The position numbers were made by a program, and so were the translations under genes. This document shows, one piece after another, positions 46,704-56,498 of a stretch of 64,000 nt of DNA. Numbering within the stretch: the stretch's first letter is position 1; the number at the start of each line of letters is the position of its first letter. Under the pieces are notes generated by a model. The model saw only the letters and a program-made list of their open reading frames with translations. It did not search any database and was not told the DNA's origin. This stretch comes from CAYSPG01 sp964432885. Lineage in GTDB: Bacteria > Bacteroidota > Bacteroidia > AKYH767-A > OLB10. The stretch is taken from NCBI GenBank assembly GCA_964432885.1, contig CAYSPG010000001.1, forward strand, positions 496,001 to 560,000, written 5' to 3'.

Positions 46704-48032
46704 CTAATTTTTTACTGACTCAACAGTACCTGCAAGATTGTATTTACTGTATCCTTCGAGAACTCGTTGGGCGGCTATATCCCAGCTAATGTTTGCCAAA
46801 TCTTTGCGCGCATCCTCCACCACTTGCTTTTTTAATGTATCATCTTCAATTAACTTTAAAATATACTCTGCGGCAAAGTTGGTATCCCAAAAATCAAACT
46901 TAAGAGCGCCTTTTAGTACTTCGCTTACGCCCGACTGTTTTGAAATAATAACTGGCACGTCAAACTGGGCTGCTTCAACAGCTGACAAGCCAAAGGGTTC
47001 ACTTACCGATGGCATGCAGTACGCATCGGAAATGGAGAGAAGCTGACGCACCTTTTGTAAATCTAAAAAGCCTGCCAGATGAAAGCGGTGGCCAATTTGT
47101 TTTTGTGCTACGCGTTCAAGTATTTTATCGTGCATATCACCCGACCCGGCCATGATAAAACGCACGTTGGAATTTTTTTCTAACACCTTAGCGGCAATTT
47201 CAACAAAATATTCGGGACCCTTTTGGCGCGTTAACCTACCAATAAATAAAACTAATTTTTCAGGAAATTGGCTTTTGCTTTTAAAGGGTTCCACTTTGCG
47301 TATTCCGTTATGCACAGTAAATATTTTCTTTTCGTCAATGCCATAGTATTGGCTTATAACATTACCAGTAAAATTACTCACAGGCATTAGCACATCCGCA
47401 GCCTCCATTCCTTTTTTCTCCATTTGATAAACCCATCCTTTACTATTTACTCCTCCCCTGTCAACTTCAAGTGAGTGTATGTGCATTACAAGCGGCTTGC
47501 CTGTTTTGGCTTTTATTTCCATGCCTGCAAGCATCGTCATCCAGTCATGTGCATGTATAATATCAAAATCAAGAGTAATTGCCAACCGTGCAGCAAGCTT
47601 GCCAAATACGGTAACCTTCTCTATTACATCACCGCCATACAAATCATCAATATGAAACACCCTGGCTTTTTTAGCCCCTATTTTAATTTCCTTAACATAC
47701 TGACTTTCTATTTCGGCTACAGGAAGTGAATTGTACGCTTTTTTTGTTTCGGTGTAATATGGATTTAAATCAGAAGGAATAAAATGAACATCTTCAAATG
47801 TTTTGTACTCTTCTTTATAGTTTACATGTTTCAGCGTGCGTGAATCAATAGTATCTAATCCAATCAAATCAAGATTTTTAACTTTAAAATCAGGATTGGA
47901 TTTAGGTATTATCATTGTTACCGATGCGCTTTTACTCATGGCAATACATAAATCATGACAGGCTACACCAAGTCCTCCGTTAATTACAGGCGGAAACTCC
48001 CACCCCAGCATTAAAACTTTTGGTTTTTTCAT
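46704..48032 (-). CDS. GT4-type glycosyltransferase (glycogen synthase-like)
   Basis: A 442-residue GT-B fold glycosyltransferase. The N-terminal domain opens VLMLGWEFPPVINGGLG, the acceptor-side glycine loop seen in glycogen synthases. HAHDWMT follows, then the C-terminal donor domain with FIGRLTRQKGPEYF and the E-x7-E motif SEPFGLSAVEA. It probably transfers glucose or a related sugar from a nucleotide sugar. Glycogen/α-glucan or an exopolysaccharide is the likely product, but the acceptor is not shown. There is no signal or membrane segment, so it is cytoplasmic. It is divergent from a family 2 glycosyltransferase gene, and a two-box promoter lies 54 bp upstream. Confidence 0.88.
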   Translation of the reverse strand: MKKPKVLMLGWEFPPVINGGLGVACHDLCIAMSKSASVTMIIPKSNPDFKVKNLDLIGLDTIDSRTLKHVNYKEEYKTFEDVHFIPSDLNPYYTETKKAYNSLPVAEIESQYVKEIKIGAKKARVFHIDDLYGGDVIEKVTVFGKLAARLAITLDFDIIHAHDWMTMLAGMEIKAKTGKPLVMHIHSLEVDRGGVNSKGWVYQMEKKGMEAADVLMPVSNFTGNVISQYYGIDEKKIFTVHNGIRKVEPFKSKSQFPEKLVLFIGRLTRQKGPEYFVEIAAKVLEKNSNVRFIMAGSGDMHDKILERVAQKQIGHRFHLAGFLDLQKVRQLLSISDAYCMPSVSEPFGLSAVEAAQFDVPVIISKQSGVSEVLKGALKFDFWDTNFAAEYILKLIEDDTLKKQVVEDARKDLANISWDIAAQRVLEGYSKYNLAGTVESVKN

Positions 48033-48085
48033 TCTTTAAAACAGACGTAAACAACAAATTTTGTTAACTATTATTTTTTCGCTCG

Positions 48086-48119
48086 CAAAAGTAATGTTAA
48101 ATGCTCAAATACGGTTCAA
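48086..48119 (-). promoter_or_regulatory. Candidate two-box promoter for the GT4 gene
   Basis: On the minus strand TTG (48119-48117) is followed after 23 bp by TACTTTTG (48093-48086), fitting TTG...TAnnTTTG. The start codon lies 53 bp downstream at 48032. Confidence 0.55.
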
Positions 48120-48207
48120 TTTATATAATATTGCACAGAAGTAATTAATGGTACAAGCCTGAATTTTGCTTCATCCATATAACCCATAAATTGCAAACAC
48201 AACGTTA

Positions 48208-49149
48208 ATGCCACAGCTTTCTATAGTAGTACCTATTTACAACGAAGAAAAAAACATTCCGCTGCTTTTTAAATCGCTTGAGCAGGTGCTGGCTGCCTAT
48301 GATTACGAAATTGTGGCTGTAAATGATGGCTCGCGCGATGGAAGCTGGGAGCAAATGGAAACAGCAGCACGCAATAACCAGCGTATAAAACTTATAAATT
48401 TTATAAAAAATTTTGGACAAACGGCTGCTATTAATGCAGGTATTACCCATGCAACTGGTGATGTGATAATGCTTATTGACAGCGATTTGGAAAACGATCC
48501 GGCCGATATTCCAAAACTGCTTGATAAAATGAATGAAGGATATGATGTTGTTAGCGGTTGGAGAAAAGACAGATGGAAGGGCCAGTTTTTACAACGAAAA
48601 GTACCTAGTGTATTGGCTAATTATTCTATTTCAAAAATATCGGGAGTAAAACTTAACGATTATGGCTGCACACTTAAAGCCTATAGGCGCGAAGTAATAA
48701 AAAATGTAATGTTGTATGGGGAAATGCACCGATTTATACCTGTGTACGCGAGCTGGCAAGGTGGCCGTGTGGCCGAAATTCCGGTTAACTATCGCGCACG
48801 TATACACGGAAAAAGTAATTATGGCATTGCACGAACATACAAGGTAATTCTGGATTTGGTTGTAATAAAATTTTTGCAGAAGTATATGAACAAACCTATC
48901 CATTTTTTTGGTGGAGCCGGTTTGGTTTCGTTTCTTCTTTCGTTTGCTGTTTTTATTATCGCTGTTTATTTTAAAGTTACAGGACAAAAAGATTTTGTTG
49001 AAACTCCTCTTCCGGTAATGTGTGCCGTGTTTTTAATTATTGGCATACTTATGATTTTATTGGGGGTAATTGCCGAAATGCAGATGAGAACCTATTACGA
49101 ATCGCAAAACAAATTTCCGTTTACCGTTAAGCAAAAAATTAATTTTTAA
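48208..49149 (+). CDS. Family 2 glycosyltransferase (DPM1/GtrB-like)
   Basis: A 313-residue membrane glycosyltransferase. The GT-A domain starts VPIYNEEKNIPLLF and has the metal motif DSDLENDP. YGCTLKAYRREV and RIHGKSNYG are typical of polyprenyl-phosphate sugar transferases. Two membrane helices at about residues 230-255 and 270-292 (SFLLSFAVFIIAVYF, AVFLIIGILMILLGV) place the C-terminus in the inner membrane. It likely makes an undecaprenyl-phosphate-linked sugar for surface glycans. Two methyltransferase genes follow on the same strand, so the three may modify one glycan. Confidence 0.88.
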   Translation: MPQLSIVVPIYNEEKNIPLLFKSLEQVLAAYDYEIVAVNDGSRDGSWEQMETAARNNQRIKLINFIKNFGQTAAINAGITHATGDVIMLIDSDLENDPADIPKLLDKMNEGYDVVSGWRKDRWKGQFLQRKVPSVLANYSISKISGVKLNDYGCTLKAYRREVIKNVMLYGEMHRFIPVYASWQGGRVAEIPVNYRARIHGKSNYGIARTYKVILDLVVIKFLQKYMNKPIHFFGGAGLVSFLLSFAVFIIAVYFKVTGQKDFVETPLPVMCAVFLIIGILMILLGVIAEMQMRTYYESQNKFPFTVKQKINF

Positions 49150-49220
49150 TTACCTTTTACTCTATACTATTTCAATTTTACAAGAAACAAAAAACTTTAC
49201 CCGAAAAACAATACCCGCAT

Positions 49221-49781
49221 ATGAACAAACTCAATCTTGGCAGTGGCGAATTTTTAAAGGAAGGATATGTAAACGTTGATTATTATTCGGTATCAAAACC
49301 TGACGTGGAGCATGACCTAAGCAAATTTCCATACCCATTTCCCAACAATCACTTTGATTTGGTTGAGGCCGACCACTGTTTCGAACATTTACCAAATCCT
49401 TTTGGTGTTATGAAAGAGGTACATCGCATATCCAAAAACGGGGCACAGGTAATTATTCGTGTTCCGCATTTTAGCCGCGGGTTTACCCATGCCGAGCACA
49501 AAGCTGGCTTTGATGTTACTTTTCCATATTATTTCGATAGTAAGTTTATTGGTGGTTATCAGGGTGTTGAATTTACTTCGCAAAAAGTTACACTTACCTG
49601 GTTTGCTCAGCCTTATTTAAAAAAAACTGTTTTATCAGCACCTGTTTTTTGGATTGCTCGCATTGCAGGTGTATGGTTTGATTTTTGGGCAAACCTATCC
49701 CCTTTTATCTGCTCGCGTATTTGGTGCTTTTGGGTAGGTGGTTTTGAGCAGGTTGAATTTAGAATGACCGTTAAAAAATAA
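49221..49781 (+). CDS. Class I SAM-dependent methyltransferase
   Basis: A 186-residue methyltransferase of the Rossmann-fold class. The N-terminus starts directly in the SAM motif, KLNLGSGEFLKEGYVNVDYY, followed by FDLVEADHCFEHLPNPFGVM and the strand AQVIIRVPH. The C-terminal third is aromatic (WFDFWANLSPFICSRIWCFW) and may touch the membrane. Similar short enzymes occur in polysaccharide loci. The acceptor is unknown. The next methyltransferase gene begins 3 bp downstream, so the two are co-translated. Confidence 0.85.
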   Translation: MNKLNLGSGEFLKEGYVNVDYYSVSKPDVEHDLSKFPYPFPNNHFDLVEADHCFEHLPNPFGVMKEVHRISKNGAQVIIRVPHFSRGFTHAEHKAGFDVTFPYYFDSKFIGGYQGVEFTSQKVTLTWFAQPYLKKTVLSAPVFWIARIAGVWFDFWANLSPFICSRIWCFWVGGFEQVEFRMTVKK

Positions 49782-49784
49782 AGG

Positions 49785-50513
49785 ATGAGCACTGCGTTTA
49801 ATACCGAAGAGTATAACCTTGCTTATCCCGATGGTGTTGAAAACAACTACTGGACTATTACCCGGCTGCATGTTTTATACAACACGATTTGCAATTTATC
49901 ACAAGCAAAAAATATTATTGAAATTGGATGTGGAAAGGGCATTGTGGTAAACCATCTTCGCAGCAAAGGATTAACGATTTATGGTTGCGAACTTGCTGAT
50001 GTGCCTGTACTTGATGGGGTAAAACAATTTATACATGCAAACATGGATGCCAACAAAATGCCTGATGCATTTCGATTTCAATTTGACACCATGCTTCTAC
50101 TTGATGTAATTGAACATATTGAAAACGAAAAAGACTTTTTAAATACATTGCTGGCAAATTATCCAAATGTAAAACATGTAATTATCACAGTACCATCACG
50201 ACTGGAGATATGGAGCAATTACGATGAATTTTATGGGCACTTCAGGCGATATAGTTTACATTCATTAACGCAACTTTTAACAAGTTGTAACCTCCAAACA
50301 GGTAGTCTAAAATATTTCTTCCATTCACTTTATTTACCCGCACTTCTTCAAAAAAAGTTAAACATAAAACGCGAAATAAAAATTGCGTCTCCAAAGGGAA
50401 TTTCTAAAACTATTCATAAAATGCTTGCTTCTTTTTTTAAAGCAGAGGCAGCACTTATTCCTAATTCATTTTACGGCACATCAATAATTGCTGTGGCTAA
50501 TCGCCTGGCATAA
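49785..50513 (+). CDS. Class I SAM-dependent methyltransferase
   Basis: A 242-residue methyltransferase. The SAM-binding loop is IIEIGCGKGIVVNHL, the acidic strand-2 end is YGCELADV, and motif post-I is TMLLLDVIEHIENEKDFL, typical of Methyltransf_23-type enzymes. The segment EFYGHFRRYS is shared with methyltransferases of cell-surface glycan loci. It is tightly linked (3 bp) to the previous methyltransferase and near the GT2 gene. The acceptor is unknown. Confidence 0.87.
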   Translation: MSTAFNTEEYNLAYPDGVENNYWTITRLHVLYNTICNLSQAKNIIEIGCGKGIVVNHLRSKGLTIYGCELADVPVLDGVKQFIHANMDANKMPDAFRFQFDTMLLLDVIEHIENEKDFLNTLLANYPNVKHVIITVPSRLEIWSNYDEFYGHFRRYSLHSLTQLLTSCNLQTGSLKYFFHSLYLPALLQKKLNIKREIKIASPKGISKTIHKMLASFFKAEAALIPNSFYGTSIIAVANRLA

Positions 50514-50605
50514 TTCATAAAAACAATTAACACCCAAAGTCTGTATTCAATCCTCTTTTAATTTCGGCCTGTTTCTCACCAAACTGCAAACTGTAAACTG
50601 CCCAC

Positions 50606-53281
50606 ATGACCTCACACGAAATACGAAAAAAGTTTCTGGATTTTTTTGAGAGCAAACAACATCAAATTGTTCCCTCATCTCCTATAGTTGTAAAAAACGA
50701 TCCTACACTGATGTTTACCAATGCGGGTATGAATCAGTTTAAAAATATTTTTTTGGGTAATGAGCCAGCTAAATTTAAACGTGCTGCCGATACTCAAAAA
50801 TGTTTGCGCGTAAGCGGAAAGCACAATGACCTTGAAGAAGTTGGTGTTGACACCTACCACCACACCATGTTTGAAATGCTTGGCAACTGGAGCTTTGGTG
50901 ATTACTTTAAAAAAGAAGCCATTGAATGGGCATGGGAATTATTGACTGAAGTTTACAAACTGCCAAAAGACAGATTATATGTTACCGTTTTTGAAGGAGA
51001 TAAAAAGGAGAACTTAGCTTTTGACGAAAAAGCATTTAACGAATGGAAGAAGTGGATACCTGCCGACAGAATCTTAATGGGCAACAAAAAAGATAATTTT
51101 TGGGAAATGGGCGACACAGGCCCATGTGGCCCTTGCAGCGAAATACATATTGACTTGCGCGATGATGATGAGCGAAAAAAGTTAGATGGTAAACGTTTGG
51201 TAAACGAAAGTCATCCTCAAGTAATTGAAATTTGGAACAACGTGTTTATGGAGTTTAACCGAAAGGCTGATGGATCACTTGAACCATTGCCAGCCAAACA
51301 TGTTGATACCGGAATGGGGTTTGAACGTTTGTGCATGGCCCTGCAAAACAAAAAGTCAAATTATGATACCGATATTTTTCAGCCAACGATAAATTATATT
51401 TCGGCCATGTGCGGTATTCCTTATGGTGAAACTGCAGGAGCACTTTATAATTTAGATAAAGTAAGAATGGGGTCTGATATTGCCATGCGTGTGATGGCCG
51501 ACCATATTCGTGCTATTTCATTTTGCATTGCCGATGGGCAATTGCCGTCAAACAATAAAGCTGGATATGTAATTCGCAGAATTTTAAGACGCGCAGTACG
51601 ATACGCATTTACTTTTTTAAATTTAAAAGACCCCTTCTTAAATCGCTTGGTTCCATTGTTGGCCGAACAGTTTAAAGATGTGTTTCCTGAATTATTTGTA
51701 CAAAAAGATTTTGTTCAGAAAGTAATTCGCGAAGAAGAGGTTTCTTTTTTACGAACGCTTGACAGCGGTATAAAAAGATTTGAATTTTATTGCATTACAG
51801 AGTTGCACCAAGCTACAAAGAATAATCAACCTGTTAAAAAAATTGATGGCGCTTTTGCTTTTGAACTGTATGACACGTATGGTTTTCCAATTGACTTAAC
51901 GCAACTGATGGCGCGCGAAAGAAATATGGATGTGGATATGGAAGGATTTGATACATGTTTGCAGGAGCAAAAAAAGCGCTCCCGTGCAGCATCAGCAGTT
52001 GATACGGACGATTGGGTGATAGTTGGTGATGATGAGGGAGTTGAATTTATTGGTTATGATTCGTTAGAGGCTGAACTAAAAATTATTAAATACCGTAAGG
52101 TAAAAAGCAAAAACAAAGAACAGTTTCAATTTGTGTTTAACCGCACACCGTTTTATGCCGAAAGCGGTGGACAGGTTGGAGATACAGGTTACATTGAATG
52201 TGCAGGAGAAAAAATTTTCATTACAGATACTCAAAAAGAAAATAATCTTATTATCCATTTTGCAGATAAACTTCCAAAAGATTCATCAGCAACTTTTAAA
52301 GCTTGTGTAAATGCAAGCCGCAGAAAAGCCATTACACAAAATCATTCAGCAACACACCTGATGCATTCAGCGCTGCGCAATGTTTTAGGAAATCATATTG
52401 CACAAAAAGGTTCGCTGGTAAATGATGAGCAAACACGTTTTGATTTTTCGCACTTTAGTAAAGTTACGGATGAAGAAATAAAAAAGATTGAACAGATAGT
52501 GAATGAAAAAATCAGAGAAAATATTTTGCTGGACGAAAAACGGAATGTTGCCATTGATGAAGCAAAAGCAATGGGTGCCACGGCTTTGTTTGGCGAAAAG
52601 TATGGCGACTTTGTGCGTGTAATAACCTTTGATAAAAATTTTTCAATGGAATTGTGTGGCGGCACACATGTACCAGCCACCGGGCAAATTGGTACATTTA
52701 AAATTATTGCCGAAAGTGCAGTGGCAGCCGGGGTAAGAAGAATAGAAGCCATAACAGCTTTCAATGCCGAAAAATATTTGGAGGCACAACTTCAGCAATT
52801 GCATTCGGTAAAAGAATTGCTGAACAACCCAAAGGATGTAAAACAAAAAATACAATCACTGCTGGATGAGAATGAACTGTTGCGAAAGCAGGTTGAAAAT
52901 TTTACCAATGAAAAAGCACAAGCCATCAAGCAGCAATTGCTGCAAAAAGTAAAACTCAAAAACGGCATCAATGTAATTGCTGAAAAAATTGAATTATCAA
53001 ATGCCGATGCCATTAAAAATATTTCGTTTGAAATGCGCGCACAACTTGATAATGCTTTTATATTGCTGGGCGCAGAGGCTGATGGTAAAGCTATACTGTC
53101 GTTAATTGTTTCTGACAATCTGGTAAAAGAAAAAAACCTTAACGCCTCCACCATCATTCGCGAAATTTCAAAAGAAATACAAGGTGGTGGTGGCGGGCAA
53201 CCTTTTTACGCAACAGCCGGTGGAAAAAATGCAGATGGTCTTTTAGTAGCACTGAAAAAAGGCGAAGAGAAAGTTTTGTAA
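50606..53281 (+). CDS. alaS: Alanyl-tRNA synthetase
   Basis: An 891-residue class II aminoacyl-tRNA synthetase that charges tRNA-Ala. The N-terminal catalytic domain starts EIRKKFLDFFESKQH with VPSSPIV, and the GDTGPCGPCSEIH motif is intact. The editing domain carries HSATH (QNHSATHLMHSAL) and the zinc/editing motif CGGTH. The C-terminal domain ends in IQGGGGGQPFYATAGG, the oligomerisation glycine loop. Length is normal (about 870-900). It converges on clpC, with a shared terminator in between. Confidence 0.98.
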   Translation: MTSHEIRKKFLDFFESKQHQIVPSSPIVVKNDPTLMFTNAGMNQFKNIFLGNEPAKFKRAADTQKCLRVSGKHNDLEEVGVDTYHHTMFEMLGNWSFGDYFKKEAIEWAWELLTEVYKLPKDRLYVTVFEGDKKENLAFDEKAFNEWKKWIPADRILMGNKKDNFWEMGDTGPCGPCSEIHIDLRDDDERKKLDGKRLVNESHPQVIEIWNNVFMEFNRKADGSLEPLPAKHVDTGMGFERLCMALQNKKSNYDTDIFQPTINYISAMCGIPYGETAGALYNLDKVRMGSDIAMRVMADHIRAISFCIADGQLPSNNKAGYVIRRILRRAVRYAFTFLNLKDPFLNRLVPLLAEQFKDVFPELFVQKDFVQKVIREEEVSFLRTLDSGIKRFEFYCITELHQATKNNQPVKKIDGAFAFELYDTYGFPIDLTQLMARERNMDVDMEGFDTCLQEQKKRSRAASAVDTDDWVIVGDDEGVEFIGYDSLEAELKIIKYRKVKSKNKEQFQFVFNRTPFYAESGGQVGDTGYIECAGEKIFITDTQKENNLIIHFADKLPKDSSATFKACVNASRRKAITQNHSATHLMHSALRNVLGNHIAQKGSLVNDEQTRFDFSHFSKVTDEEIKKIEQIVNEKIRENILLDEKRNVAIDEAKAMGATALFGEKYGDFVRVITFDKNFSMELCGGTHVPATGQIGTFKIIAESAVAAGVRRIEAITAFNAEKYLEAQLQQLHSVKELLNNPKDVKQKIQSLLDENELLRKQVENFTNEKAQAIKQQLLQKVKLKNGINVIAEKIELSNADAIKNISFEMRAQLDNAFILLGAEADGKAILSLIVSDNLVKEKNLNASTIIREISKEIQGGGGGQPFYATAGGKNADGLLVALKKGEEKVL

Positions 53282-53331
53282 AAATAAATATGCCTAATTT
53301 TTCTAAGAAGTAATAGTAGTTGTTGCAATTA

Positions 53332-53370
53332 AAAACAAAGGGCTTGTTGTTAAAACAAACAAGCCCTTGT
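53332..53370 (-). terminator. Terminator between alaS and clpC
   Basis: An 11-bp perfect stem AAGGGCTTGTT/AACAAGCCCTT (53338-53348 and 53358-53368). The T-run (TTTGTTTTT) lies on the minus strand, so it mainly serves clpC. In the alaS direction the tail is poor. Confidence 0.85.
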
Positions 53371-53393
53371 AGTAAATTTATTCTTTTAAGTTA

Positions 53394-55976
53394 TTAAGGA
53401 TTATTTTCTTCCTTTTTGCGCTTAGTGGATTTGGCCGGTGCAGTTGGTGTTGCTGGTGCAGAACTCGACTTGGTAATGTTTGCCTTTAAAGCATTAGCTT
53501 CCTTATCAAATGACAATTCTATCAAGTCTCCTTCGGTAAGTTGTGCTTTAATTATTTCTTCGGCAAGCATATCCTCCACATACTTTTGAATTGCACGCTT
53601 TAGCGGGCGGGCACCAAAATTCGAATCGTATCCTTTGTCAGCCAAAAAGTCTTTTGCATCTTCTGTTAAAGCTATTTTAAAACCAAGTTCACCAACACGG
53701 TTGTAAAGATGTTCAAGTTCAATGTCAATAATCCTGGTAACATCTTCCTTGCTAAGCTGGTTAAACACAATAACATCATCAATTCGATTTAAAAACTCAG
53801 GAGCAAACGCTTTTTTCAGAGCATTTTCAATAACCCCTTTTGCATGTTCATCTGAATTGCCCGATTTGGCAGCAGTGGCAAAACCTACTCCACTTCCAAA
53901 ATCTTTTAATTGGCGTGAGCCAATGTTTGATGTCATTATAATAATGCTATTTTTAAAGTCAACCTTGCGACCTAAACTGTCCGTTAGTTGTCCGTCATCA
54001 AGCACTTGCAACAGCAGGTTAAATACATCCGGATGTGCTTTCTCTATTTCATCCAGCAAAATAACAGCATAAGGTTTACGCCTTACCTTTTCGGTAAGTT
54101 GTCCTCCTTCTTCGTATCCAACATATCCGGGAGGGGCTCCAATCAAACGAGAAACAGCAAACTTTTCCATGTACTCGCTCATATCTATGCGTACCAAAGC
54201 ATCATCACTGTCAAATAAGTATTTGGCAAGCACCTTAGCCAATTCTGTTTTTCCAACACCCGTAGGTCCTAAAAAAATAAACGAGCCAATAGGCTTGTTA
54301 GGATCTTTTAAACCTGCACGGTTGCGTTGTATGGCTCTTACTACTTTTTTAATTGCTTCATCCTGACCAATAACTTTTCCTTGCAACTCTTCGGGCATTT
54401 TAAGTAATCGGGCTGTTTCAGCTTGCGCCACGCGTTGCACAGGTATCCCACTCATCATCGAAACCACTTGTGCTACATCCTCTTCGCTAACCGTATACCG
54501 TTGGTTTTTTGTTTCGTCCTCCCACTGCTTTTTGGCCACATCAAGTTGATCAATCAATTGTTTTTCTGAATCGCGAAGGCGTGCCGCCTCCTCATATTTC
54601 TGGCTACGAACTACTCTGTTTTTTTCAACTTTAATTTCAGAAATTTTATTTTCCAATTCAACAATGTTTGCAGGCACATGTATGTTTGATAAATGTACGC
54701 GAGAGCCTGCTTCATCCAAAGCATCTATGGCTTTATCTGGCAAAAACCTGTCAGTGATATACCTGTTGGTTAATGTTACACAAGATTTTAAAGCTTCAGG
54801 AGTGTAGTTAACATGGTGATGCTCCTCATAGCGCTCTTTAATGTTGTTTAGTATTTCTACTGTTTCACTAACAGAGGTAGGGTCAATAATTACTTTTTGA
54901 AAACGCCTGTCAAGAGCTCCGTCTTTTTCAATATACTGGCGATACTCATCCAATGTAGTGGCTCCTATGCACTGTATTTCTCCACGTGCCAAAGCAGGTT
55001 TAAACATATTGCTGGCATCAAGCGAACCACTTGCTCCACCAGCACCTATTATGGTATGTATTTCGTCAATAAATAAAATTACATCGGGTGATTTTTCAAG
55101 TTCATTCATCACCGCTTTCATTCTCTCTTCAAACTGGCCGCGATACTTGGTACCCGCAACAAGCGATGCCAAATCAAGCGTAACAATTCGCTTGTTAAAC
55201 AACACACGCGAAACTTTTCGTTGAATTATTCTTAAAGCTAATCCCTCTGCTATAGCTGATTTTCCTACACCGGGTTCGCCAATTAATATTGGGTTATTCT
55301 TTTTTCTGCGAGATAAAATTTGTGATACTCGCTCTATTTCTTTACTGCGTCCAACAATAGGGTCAAGTTTTCCTTCTTCGGCTGCGCGGGTTAAGTCGCG
55401 GCCAAAGTTATCTAAGACAGGTGTTTTTGATTTTGCATCGCCAGTTTTTTTGGCAGGTGGGCCACCTAAACCCGGACCCTCATCATCATCTTTTGAATAC
55501 GGATCATCAGGAGGTGTTTGTGGTGCTTCTGACTTAAAATTAGACCGGAATGTTTCTAATTCTTCTCTCATAATATCATAAGTTACGCCAAACTGATTGA
55601 GTATTTGTGTGGCTATGTTGTCTTCGTCTTTTAATATTGATAGCAATAAATGTTCGGTGCCTATTATATCACTTTTAAAAATTTTTGCCTCCAGGTAAGT
55701 TATCTTAAGCGACTTTTCGGCCTGCTTGGTTAGCGGTATATTATTGAGGTTGCTAACATTGCCTGTGCTGCCTTTAACTGCATTTTCAACAGCTTTGCGC
55801 AACTCTACCAAATTAATGTTTAATGATTTTAAAAACTTTATAGCCATGCCTTCACCTTCACGAATCAATCCAAGCAACAAATGTTCTGTTCCAATGTAAT
55901 CGTGACCTAAACGCAATGCTTCCTCGCGACTATACGTGATTACATCTTTTACGCGCGGAGAAAATTTTGCTTCCAT
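53394..55976 (-). CDS. clpC: ClpC-type AAA+ protease ATPase subunit
   Basis: An 860-residue double-AAA+ unfoldase that feeds proteins to ClpP. Two N-terminal Clp repeats start FSPRVKDVITYSREEAL and AEKSLKITYLEAKIF. The first ATPase domain has GEPGVGKS and FIDEIHTIIGAG. A short UVR-like middle domain (VVRSQKYEEAARLRDSEKQ) marks ClpC rather than ClpB. The second ATPase domain has GPTGVGKTELAK and ILLDEIEKAHPDVF. The tail is basic (KSTKRKKEENN). A mcsA/mcsB pair is not nearby. The gene is followed by its own terminator, shared with convergent alaS. Confidence 0.95.
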   Translation of the reverse strand: MEAKFSPRVKDVITYSREEALRLGHDYIGTEHLLLGLIREGEGMAIKFLKSLNINLVELRKAVENAVKGSTGNVSNLNNIPLTKQAEKSLKITYLEAKIFKSDIIGTEHLLLSILKDEDNIATQILNQFGVTYDIMREELETFRSNFKSEAPQTPPDDPYSKDDDEGPGLGGPPAKKTGDAKSKTPVLDNFGRDLTRAAEEGKLDPIVGRSKEIERVSQILSRRKKNNPILIGEPGVGKSAIAEGLALRIIQRKVSRVLFNKRIVTLDLASLVAGTKYRGQFEERMKAVMNELEKSPDVILFIDEIHTIIGAGGASGSLDASNMFKPALARGEIQCIGATTLDEYRQYIEKDGALDRRFQKVIIDPTSVSETVEILNNIKERYEEHHHVNYTPEALKSCVTLTNRYITDRFLPDKAIDALDEAGSRVHLSNIHVPANIVELENKISEIKVEKNRVVRSQKYEEAARLRDSEKQLIDQLDVAKKQWEDETKNQRYTVSEEDVAQVVSMMSGIPVQRVAQAETARLLKMPEELQGKVIGQDEAIKKVVRAIQRNRAGLKDPNKPIGSFIFLGPTGVGKTELAKVLAKYLFDSDDALVRIDMSEYMEKFAVSRLIGAPPGYVGYEEGGQLTEKVRRKPYAVILLDEIEKAHPDVFNLLLQVLDDGQLTDSLGRKVDFKNSIIIMTSNIGSRQLKDFGSGVGFATAAKSGNSDEHAKGVIENALKKAFAPEFLNRIDDVIVFNQLSKEDVTRIIDIELEHLYNRVGELGFKIALTEDAKDFLADKGYDSNFGARPLKRAIQKYVEDMLAEEIIKAQLTEGDLIELSFDKEANALKANITKSSSAPATPTAPAKSTKRKKEENNP

Positions 55977-56311
55977 TTTTATGTGTTTTATTTTATTTAA
56001 CGGTAAAAATCTTAAAATGTTTACTATTTACTTATAAGGTGATAAGAATAGTTGTCAACAACAAACTTAACACTTTGAATAATAACTACCCCAACTGTAA
56101 TTAGTCCAATACTTTCTATCAGCAAAAGTAATCTTCCAACTTATACATTAATTCTGTTGCCTAATAGTTGTGTGTAAAAGTTCAATAAAATTTTGATTAA
56201 TACTAAATCAACTTCAAAGTATTGAGATAAAGAACATAATTATTTTACATTTCAGGCAACGTTTAGGCTGTTTTTGTAGTCTTGGCTATATAATTAATTG
56301 GATAATAACAA
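55977..56311. other. Upstream region of clpC
   Basis: A 335-bp AT-rich region between clpC (minus) and a 38-codon gene (plus). A TACTTTTG box on the minus strand at 56130-56123 fits the -7 form TAnnTTTG and would give clpC a leader of about 140 nt, but no -33 TTG is at the right distance. I saw no CtsR or HrcA-type operator. Confidence 0.45.
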
Positions 56312-56428
56312 ATGCCAAATCAAACTGTTAAGAAACACCATGTGATATTGATAGTTACATTAGCTGTGTTGTTTCTGTTTCAAATTGGACTGTTTTACAC
56401 TTATCAAATCAATGGTAATAAGAATTAA
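56312..56428 (+). CDS. 38-residue single-span membrane peptide
   Basis: A small gene of 38 codons (start MPNQTVKKHHVI, end YQINGNKN). The basic N-terminus and one hydrophobic span (residues about 12-30, VILIVTLAVLFLFQIGLFY) predict an inner-membrane peptide with the N-terminus inside. Support that it is real: it is the only frame ahead of a perfect terminator 33 bp downstream in the same direction, and no other plus-strand gene is there to use that terminator. It lies between the convergent ends of clpC's upstream region and the ABC exporter. Function unknown; toxin-like or regulatory membrane peptides are possibilities, not conclusions. Confidence 0.55.
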   Translation: MPNQTVKKHHVILIVTLAVLFLFQIGLFYTYQINGNKN

Positions 56429-56461
56429 GAATGTCTCTTCTTATATATTCCGGTTTAGTAT

Positions 56462-56493
56462 GGCGGTAAACGAAAGTTTACCGCCTTTTTTTT
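56462..56493 (+). terminator. Perfect terminator with GAAA tetraloop
   Basis: A 10-bp perfect stem GGCGGTAAAC/GTTTACCGCC (56462-56471 and 56476-56485), a GAAA loop, and eight T residues (56486-56493). The T-run is on the plus strand, so it stops a plus-strand transcript. The only candidate upstream gene is the 38-codon membrane peptide. Confidence 0.93.
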
Positions 56494-56498
56494 GCCAA

